From the NCBI GenBank assembly GCA_963704825.1, contig CAVPHV010000018.1:1-64000 (forward strand): a stretch of DNA of 64,000 bases, given 5' to 3'. The position numbers were made by a program, and so were the translations under genes. The notes beneath the pieces were generated by a model, which did not search any database, was not told the origin of the DNA, and saw only the letters and a list, made by a program, of their open reading frames with translations. Each line of letters starts with the position of its first letter. Position 1 is the first letter of the stretch. This document shows positions 59,465 to 64,000 of the stretch, piece after piece. This DNA comes from CAVPHV01 sp963704825. Its GTDB lineage: Bacteria > Actinomycetota > Acidimicrobiia > Spongiisociales > UBA5794.

Positions 59465-60303
59465 CTGCTCACGCACAAGGCGCCATCCTCGTCGGCGTCG
59501 ACAACTCACCGAACTCCAACATCGCAGCGGCCTGGGCTGCCGCGATCGCCCGCGCCACGGGCTCACCGATCACAGCGGTTACTGCATGCAAACAACAAGC
59601 TCCGTCCACCACGGTCGGCGTCGACGACCATATCGCGGAGACGAACGCGCACACCGCGTCCACCAGTGCAGAACCCCTCCACACTGCCGAACTCGCAGGC
59701 CTCGAAGTCACTGCCGTAAAGGGACCGGCCGCCAAGGCGCTGCTCGAGACCGCCAAGGCATTGGACGCCTCGCTTGTCGTGGTAGGAACCCGGGGCCTGG
59801 GTCCTCTCGCCGGATTGCTACTCGGCTCAGTCAGCCGCCAGCTCCTTTTCACCACCGATCGGCCGCTCGCTCTCATCCCCCGTCAGTCGACGCTGAACCC
59901 GCAGCCCTTGACCCGGATTCTCGTCGGCGTGGACTGTTCGCCGGTGGCTCAACGCGTGCTGACGTGGTCGGCCCGGTTCTGTGCCGATTTGGGTGTGTCG
60001 GCCACGATCGTTCGATGCGCCGACCCGGGCTGCGAGCGGCCGCCGGGACACGTCGAACGCTACGACGAAGAGATCAAAGACGAAACCGAGCAGGCACTTG
60101 CGGTGTTCCGCAATCGGGGTGTCCAGTACACGCTGGAGGTCTGCAACCGCGACCCTCGCGTCGCACTCCCCGAGACCGCCGCACGCGACCGAGCCGGCCT
60201 GATCGTCATCGGTACCCAGGGTGCCGGTCACTTCAGCGGGCTCGGCGGCACCGCCTCGTACCTCGTTCGCCACTCATCGCTCCCGATCACCGTAATCCCC
60301 TGA
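59461..60303 (+). CDS. Tandem universal stress protein
   Basis: A 280-aa protein with two USP domains: AILVGVDNSPNSNIAAAWAA...LVVVGTRGLGPLAGLLLGSVSRQLL and RILVGVDCSPVAQRVLTWSA...LIVIGTQGAGHFSGLGGTASYLV, each with the ATP-binding G-rich tail. The ATG overlaps the antiporter stop as ATGA. Last gene of the cassette B transcript; it ends just before accessory remnants. Confidence 0.9.
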   Translation: MTAHAQGAILVGVDNSPNSNIAAAWAAAIARATGSPITAVTACKQQAPSTTVGVDDHIAETNAHTASTSAEPLHTAELAGLEVTAVKGPAAKALLETAKALDASLVVVGTRGLGPLAGLLLGSVSRQLLFTTDRPLALIPRQSTLNPQPLTRILVGVDCSPVAQRVLTWSARFCADLGVSATIVRCADPGCERPPGHVERYDEEIKDETEQALAVFRNRGVQYTLEVCNRDPRVALPETAARDRAGLIVIGTQGAGHFSGLGGTASYLVRHSSLPITVIP

Positions 60304-60393
60304 TCCTGATTGGGGCCATGTGACGGGCCCTGGCCGAGGCTGTGGAGGCGCTGGCGCTGGCCCGGCGGATCCCTTCAATCAAATTGGGATGGT

Positions 60394-60519
60394 GCCTACG
60401 GCGCCATGATCGCCGCCATCGCCATCTCCAACGACTTACCCCTCCACACCTGCAACCCACGCGACTTCACGGACATTGAAGGACTCACCGTTGTCGCCGT
60501 CCCCCACCCAGACCACTGA
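60394..60519 (+). pseudogene. C-terminal fragment of a PIN-domain (VapC-like) toxin
   Basis: AYGAMIAAIAISNDLPLHTCNPRDFTDIEGLTVVAV matches the last third of VapC toxins (the Asp-containing AxIAATA...LxTxNxRDF block). No start, no first catalytic Asp, and no antitoxin gene upstream. Only the fragment remains after the USP gene. Confidence 0.65.
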
Positions 60520-60655
60520 CCGGCTACCCAACCGACCAGCTCGCGGAAGGCCGATCGGCGTGGTTCGAGCACGCGCTCGTTATGGCGCATACCGGTTGAT
60601 CGCGGCGGTGTGCGTCCAGGCCATCGCAGTGACTCTGCCTGGGAGGCAAGGTGGC

Positions 60656-61048
60656 GTGGTGAGAACGGACCCGCCTGACGAGGACGCCTACGGGGCGTGT
60701 CACCAATCCAGAGCGGTTTCAGGCCGTGGTGGACGCGGCCAGTGCTCTTGTCGGTGGACTGGTGGACACCTTCGACGTGGAAGCAACGGCCGGTAGCTCG
60801 GCGGTGGACTTCCCGAACTGGCCGGACGGATCGGTCGAGACGATCCGCCTTGTGCCCGCGGTGGGTGCTCCTCTGGCGATCTTGATCACCGATTTCCCCG
60901 GGTGCTCGTCCGCTTCGGTGCGTGGGGAAGGGAGGCATTCCCGGGGTGTGGTTGCGATGCATGCGACGAGCAGCCACCAGAGGTGACCGATTTGTTCATC
61001 GGTGCGGAACGGCGTCCTGCGCAACCACGGCATACCGTTCGTCGGTGA
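60656..61048 (+). pseudogene. DUF6226-like protein, two compensating one-base frameshifts
   Basis: GGGAGG precedes GTG 60656 (GTG 60659 is also possible). The frame VRTDPPDEDAYG breaks at the GGGG run (60692-60695); the next frame reads RVTNPERFQAVVDAASALV...LAILITDFPG, and breaks at CCCCGGG (60896-60902) into VLVRFGAWGREAFPGCGCDACDE. Deleting one G and adding one G restores a continuous 130-residue protein resembling DUF6226 with its CGCDACDE end. It overlaps the methyltransferase end by about 50 bp. Sequencing errors in G runs are a likely cause. Confidence 0.6.
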
Positions 61049-61652
61049 CGGTCTTCGCCCATAGCGTCGCGTCCTCTGACAGCGAGTAATGGTCGATCCG
61101 GCCGAAGATCGGTGTCAGCGCTCCCACCAGCTCGGTTGCGCTAATCCCACCGTCCCAGGGCAAACGGTGCTCGTCGGCCGTCGTCGGCGACGGGTTGAAC
61201 CAACGCCCCTCAATCAGTACAAGCCGCCCGTGGGGTTTGAGCAGTCGAACCCACCGAGACAAGGCCGCGACCGGATCGCTAAGGGTCCAAAGAAGATAAC
61301 GGGACAACACGACATCAAAGTACTCGTCTGGCAGGTCAGGATCAGAGGCATCCCCGACATGGAATTCGATCGCCAGTCCGGCGAGGCGCGCCTTCCGTTT
61401 TGCCTGCTCGACCATCGCCGGTGAGAGATCGATGCCTACGACCTCGACTCCGGACTCGGCCAATAGCACTGCCAGCGAACCGGTACCACAGCCAAGATCG
61501 GCCACCTTGACCGCCCCTGGTGGAACCCACTCTGCAAGACGGCCGGCCCACGCAGCCCGAACGTCCGGATCGGCCAGGCCGTGGTCGGGTTCGTCGTCGA
61601 ACGTCCGCGCCTGATCTGACCAGTAGGTCTTGATGGCGTGCAGTCTGTCCAC
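60996..61652 (-). CDS. Class I SAM-dependent methyltransferase
   Basis: A 218-aa methyltransferase: motif I VADLGCGTGSLAVLLAESG near residue 50, motif II VVGIDLSPAMVEQAK, and motif IV/post I FDVVLSRYLLWTL. Similar to UbiE/Methyltransf_11 enzymes acting on small molecules. Substrate unknown. GTG 61652. Its start overlaps the RelE-like remnant on the other strand. Confidence 0.88.
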   Translation of the reverse strand: MDRLHAIKTYWSDQARTFDDEPDHGLADPDVRAAWAGRLAEWVPPGAVKVADLGCGTGSLAVLLAESGVEVVGIDLSPAMVEQAKRKARLAGLAIEFHVGDASDPDLPDEYFDVVLSRYLLWTLSDPVAALSRWVRLLKPHGRLVLIEGRWFNPSPTTADEHRLPWDGGISATELVGALTPIFGRIDHYSLSEDATLWAKTVTDERYAVVAQDAVPHR

Positions 61653-62081
61653 GCAGCCATTGTTGCATCATGGAAGAAGCCGACCGCCGACAACGGACTG
61701 CCCGACAAGGTGCGCCATGCAGCCCTCGAGAGCATCTTGGGACCGATCGCAGAGAACCCCCAACGGCTCGGGAAACCGCTCGCAGGCGAACTCGAAGGTC
61801 TTAGGTCGGCGCGCCGCGGCGACCACCGAGTCATCTACGAGATCCTCGAAGACGACAAGATCGTCCTGAATCACCGAGTGCAACACCGTCGCGACGTCTA
61901 CCGGCCACCCCGATCAGCCTCCCGAACCAGACACGGCGACCACGCCATCACCCGACCTCCCCAACCCTCGAAAACGCGACCTCCAGATCATCGCAAACCC
62001 CCAAGTGGATTACCGGCATATCTAGTGATCTGGGACGGCCGGGTGTGGGGAGCGGAGCCCCACGGGCTTGTCGCTCGGTGA
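61638..62081 (+). pseudogene. RelE/ParE-type toxin remnant
   Basis: VRHAALESILGPIAENPQRLGKPLAGELEGLRSARRGDHRVIYEI and RVQHRRDVYRPP are a good match to RelE. But the usual N-terminal strand (YRVEFTPxA) is missing: the open frame begins in other sequence, and it runs about 56 residues past the usual end without a stop. No RelB antitoxin gene is nearby. A decayed gene is likely; the core could still fold. Confidence 0.6.
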
Positions 62082-62441
62082 CGACTCTGGACTCGAATCT
62101 CGCATCAGGATGGGCGGGAGCGAGCCGACGCCTCGCCCCTTGACCGCCCGTTTGATCACTGCGTTGAAGTTCCCGGGGAGGTCAATGGCGGGAGAGCACG
62201 ACGCGACCCTTGGCGGATCCGATTGCCTGATGCGTTGGAGGAGCCTGTCGGAAGCCAGGCTCACGACATCGTCGAGATCGCCGCGCATGCGCGCCGGCAG
62301 CTGTGGACCGTCTCCTAGCGAGGGTACCTCTCCTCGAAGTGGTGGCGGGTCGCATCCGGCGTCGGGCAAGGAGGAATGCGGCCCTGGTCGGCGCTGCCCC
62401 CATGGCTCAGCGTGTGTGAGAGCGGTGAGAAAGGGGAGCTG
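62082..62441. other. Intergenic stretch without a recognised gene
   Basis: About 360 bp. Open frames on both strands lack family resemblance. The right end carries the ribosome site of the DUF2807 gene (AGGGGAG). Possibly remains of another accessory gene. Confidence 0.4.
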
Positions 62442-63101
62442 ATGCAGAGTCGAGCGCTGGTTGTCGGGGTCTGCATGTTGATCGCCGTCGTCGCGTTGGC
62501 GGCGTGCGACGAGTTCGGTAGCGGGGTTCGTGGCTCCGGGACGGTTGTCACCGAGTCGCGCGAGGTGAGCGGGTTCAGCGAGGTTGTCCTCGGCGGCAGC
62601 GGCGACGTGGTGGTCACCGTGGACGGGACCGAATCGCTCACGATTGAGGCTGAGGACAACATCATGCCGCTCCTCACGACCGAGGTCAGCAACGGCCGTC
62701 TCGAATTGGGCGCCGAATCCTCCATCTCCCCGACACAGGGAATCACCTACACGATCTCAGCCGCGGCGATGGAGGGGGTCACCGTCTCGGGCAGCGGAGT
62801 CGTCGTCGTGACGGGCATCGACGAAGAGTCCTTCGAGGTCAGGATCAGCGGGTCCGGCAATGTTGAGCCTTCGGGCACGACGAACGACCTCACCGTTACC
62901 GTGAGCGGGTCGGGTAACTACGAGGGTGAAGGCTTGGTGGCAGCCATCGGCGACGTGGAGGTGTCCGGCAGCGGCAACGCCATGGTCAACGTCACCGATG
63001 TCCTCGACGCAACCATCTCAGGTTCCGGCAACATCGACTACATCGGCGACCCTGACGTCTCATCGTCGATCTCCGGCTCAGGCAACCTCAACCAACGCTG
63101 A
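62442..63101 (+). CDS. DUF2807 lipoprotein (auto-transporter adhesin head-like)
   Basis: A 219-aa lipoprotein: signal peptide with lipobox ALAAC (Cys22), then repeats of the GIN/DUF2807 parallel beta-helix (SGFSEVVLGGSGDVVVTVDG, ISGSGNV, VSGSGNYEG, VSGSGNAMVNVTD, ISGSGNIDYIG, ISGSGNLNQ). The SGSGN turns recur about every 20 residues. Such domains form stable beta-helical surface proteins; function unknown. ATG 62442 follows AGGGGAG. Confidence 0.85.
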   Translation: MQSRALVVGVCMLIAVVALAACDEFGSGVRGSGTVVTESREVSGFSEVVLGGSGDVVVTVDGTESLTIEAEDNIMPLLTTEVSNGRLELGAESSISPTQGITYTISAAAMEGVTVSGSGVVVVTGIDEESFEVRISGSGNVEPSGTTNDLTVTVSGSGNYEGEGLVAAIGDVEVSGSGNAMVNVTDVLDATISGSGNIDYIGDPDVSSSISGSGNLNQR

Positions 63102-63173
63102 GCCGCTGGTCGAAGGGTCCCTGGTTCGGTGATGTGCTCGTTCCTATCCCAGAACTGTTGGTCGGTGCCCCTG

Positions 63174-63203
63174 TTGCCCTGCCCATTACAGTGCATGTAT
63201 TAT
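63174..63203 (+). promoter_or_regulatory. Promoter and possible operator of the vapBC pair
   Basis: TTGCCC at 63174-63179 and TATTAT at 63198-63203 have an 18-bp spacer; the ATG follows at 63210, six bases after the -10, so the transcript is leaderless. TGCAT and ATGCA arms around the -10 (63193-63208) form an imperfect palindrome that could bind the VapBC complex. Confidence 0.6.
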
Positions 63204-63209
63204 GCATGC

Positions 63210-63440
63210 ATGCCCAACGTGCAAGTGCGTGACGTGCCCGAGGAGGTCCACGAAGCGCTGATCCGTCAGGCCGAATTGGCCGGCCAGTCGCTCCAGCAGT
63301 ACCTCGCAGCGAAACTGGCACTGATCGCCTCCACCCCAACCATTGACGAAGTCCTCGACCGGATCGAACATCGCCGCAAGGGACAGCTGAGCGGGCAGGA
63401 CGCCATCGCTGCGCTCGAGTCTGAACGTGCTCGTCGTTGA
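63210..63440 (+). CDS. vapB: VapB-type antitoxin (76 aa)
   Basis: MPNVQVRDVPEEVHEALIRQAELAGQSLQQYLAAKL is a ribbon-helix-helix/Phd-like DNA-binding start with the FitA/VapB pattern. The C-terminal segment (TIDEVLDRIEHRR) would occupy the toxin. The ATG is preceded by a promoter, not a ribosome-binding site. The frame overlaps vapC by 14 bp. Confidence 0.9.
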   Translation: MPNVQVRDVPEEVHEALIRQAELAGQSLQQYLAAKLALIASTPTIDEVLDRIEHRRKGQLSGQDAIAALESERARR

Positions 63441-63816
63441 CGCCTCGGTCATTGCCCCGGTGGTGGCCGACACAGGGCCCGACGGTGTCCGCTTCCGGCA
63501 ACGTCTCCATAGTGAGCAGGTAGCCGCACCGGACCTGCTTCGCGTCGAGGTCCTGTCGGTGATCCGTCGACAACTCCACGTCGGGACCCTCGACGTCACC
63601 CAGGCCGAACAAGCGGTGACGGATCTTGTCGACCTTCCTATCACCGTGTACCCCACTGCGCCGCTGCTTCTTCGCTGCTGGCAGTTGCGTGACAACCTCA
63701 CTGCCTACGACGCCTGCTACATCGCTCTTGCAGAGACCCTCGGTTGCAGCCTGCTCACCGCCGACGTTCGCCTGTCGCGGGCGCCCGGCACCAGATGCGC
63801 AATCGAAACGATCTGA
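63427..63816 (+). CDS. vapC: PIN-domain toxin VapC (129 aa)
   Basis: The catalytic acidic residues are in place: VVDASVI (first Asp), LRVEVLSVIRR (Glu), LTAYDACYIALAE (Asp) and LLTADVRL (Asp). Full-length PIN RNase. GTG 63427 lies inside the antitoxin gene. Functional module with VapB by inspection. Confidence 0.92.
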   Translation: MLVVDASVIAPVVADTGPDGVRFRQRLHSEQVAAPDLLRVEVLSVIRRQLHVGTLDVTQAEQAVTDLVDLPITVYPTAPLLLRCWQLRDNLTAYDACYIALAETLGCSLLTADVRLSRAPGTRCAIETI

Positions 63817-63939
63817 CCGGCAAGACCGAGCGCATCAGTGAGTGCCGTTCTCGGACACTCGGCGGAATGTGCGTTCGTGCCCCCGATTTGGCGATTTGGA
63901 GCCCTTCCTCTCACCGTGACGTCGTGATAGCATGACGGC

Positions 63940-64000
63940 ATGGAGAAGCGCACCACTACCGTCCGCATGCCCGAAGAACTCGCTGAGCAGGCCGACGTCG
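63940..64000 (+). CDS. Ribbon-helix-helix protein, N-terminus only (runs off right edge)
   Basis: ATG 63940 gives EKRTTTVRMPEELAEQADV, a ribbon-helix-helix start typical of antitoxins or CopG-like regulators. TAGCAT at 63928-63933 lies six bases before the ATG, so another leaderless gene is possible. The rest is outside the window. Confidence 0.6.
   Translation, partial: MEKRTTTVRMPEELAEQADV

Noticed and set aside
62022..62369. 115-codon minus-strand frame in the gap before the DUF2807 gene
   Set aside because: No family resemblance and no ribosome-binding site; treated as non-coding.

Overview
The window is a 64 kb piece of a high-GC actinobacterial chromosome. Three things point to Actinomycetota: a complete Pup-proteasome locus (arc, dop, pup, prcB, prcA, pafA, pafB, pafC) next to trmI, a Tat operon and a HelY-type helicase; the order recN-nadK-tlyA and scpA-scpB-rluB-aroA-cmk-der; and frequent start-stop overlaps (ATGA, GTGA, TGATG) with several apparently leaderless genes. 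A deep lineage such as Acidimicrobiia would fit (the Pup ends in Glu, not Gln, and an acidic DUF4193 protein is present), but this is inference.

Layout. 1-0.3 kb: edge of a tRNA-Pro-like gene and a small membrane protein. 0.3-16 kb: mostly leftward housekeeping genes (der, a DUF512 radical-SAM-like protein, cmk, aroA, rluB, scpB, scpA, xerD-type recombinase, NUDIX, pyrG, recN, nadK, tlyA), with ispH rightward. 15.8-24 kb: rhomboid protease, AAA ATPase, HAD phosphatase, DUF1015, M20 peptidase, acetyltransferase, dolichol-phosphate-mannose synthase-like enzyme, DUF4193 and a YegS-like lipid kinase. 24-39 kb: helY, tatC, tatA/B, and the pupylation and proteasome genes. 39-50 kb: small membrane proteins, MFS permease, cupins, an OmpA/BON cell-envelope protein, DivIVA-like protein, threonine dehydratase, M23 peptidase, Flp pilin, a lipoprotein and a MazEF-like pair. 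50.6-60.3 kb: a rightward stress and metal island. 60.3-64 kb: an accessory tail with toxin remnants, an adhesin-like lipoprotein and an intact VapBC.

The most striking region is 50.6-60.3 kb. Two similar promoter-plus-leader cassettes, about 1.95 kb apart, each match the yybP-ykoY manganese riboswitch at every conserved element. The first precedes a USP/CBS protein and the remnant of a cation diffusion facilitator. The second precedes an apparent polycistron: two DksA/TraR zinc-finger proteins, a CBS-BON protein, tandem-USP proteins, a P-type cation ATPase and a Kef-type antiporter. A winged-helix gene reads away from the second cassette, with a palindromic candidate operator over its -35 box.

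Several genes are broken in this sequence. pafA, pafB and a DUF6226-like gene carry single-base changes at CCGGG/GGGG runs. The DUF4193 gene has lost 5 bp inside a 48-bp tandem repeat. A Rieske gene, an MFS gene, a CDF gene, a VapC gene and a RelE gene survive only as fragments. The single-G changes in otherwise perfectly conserved proteins may be consensus errors, and should be checked before any biological reading.
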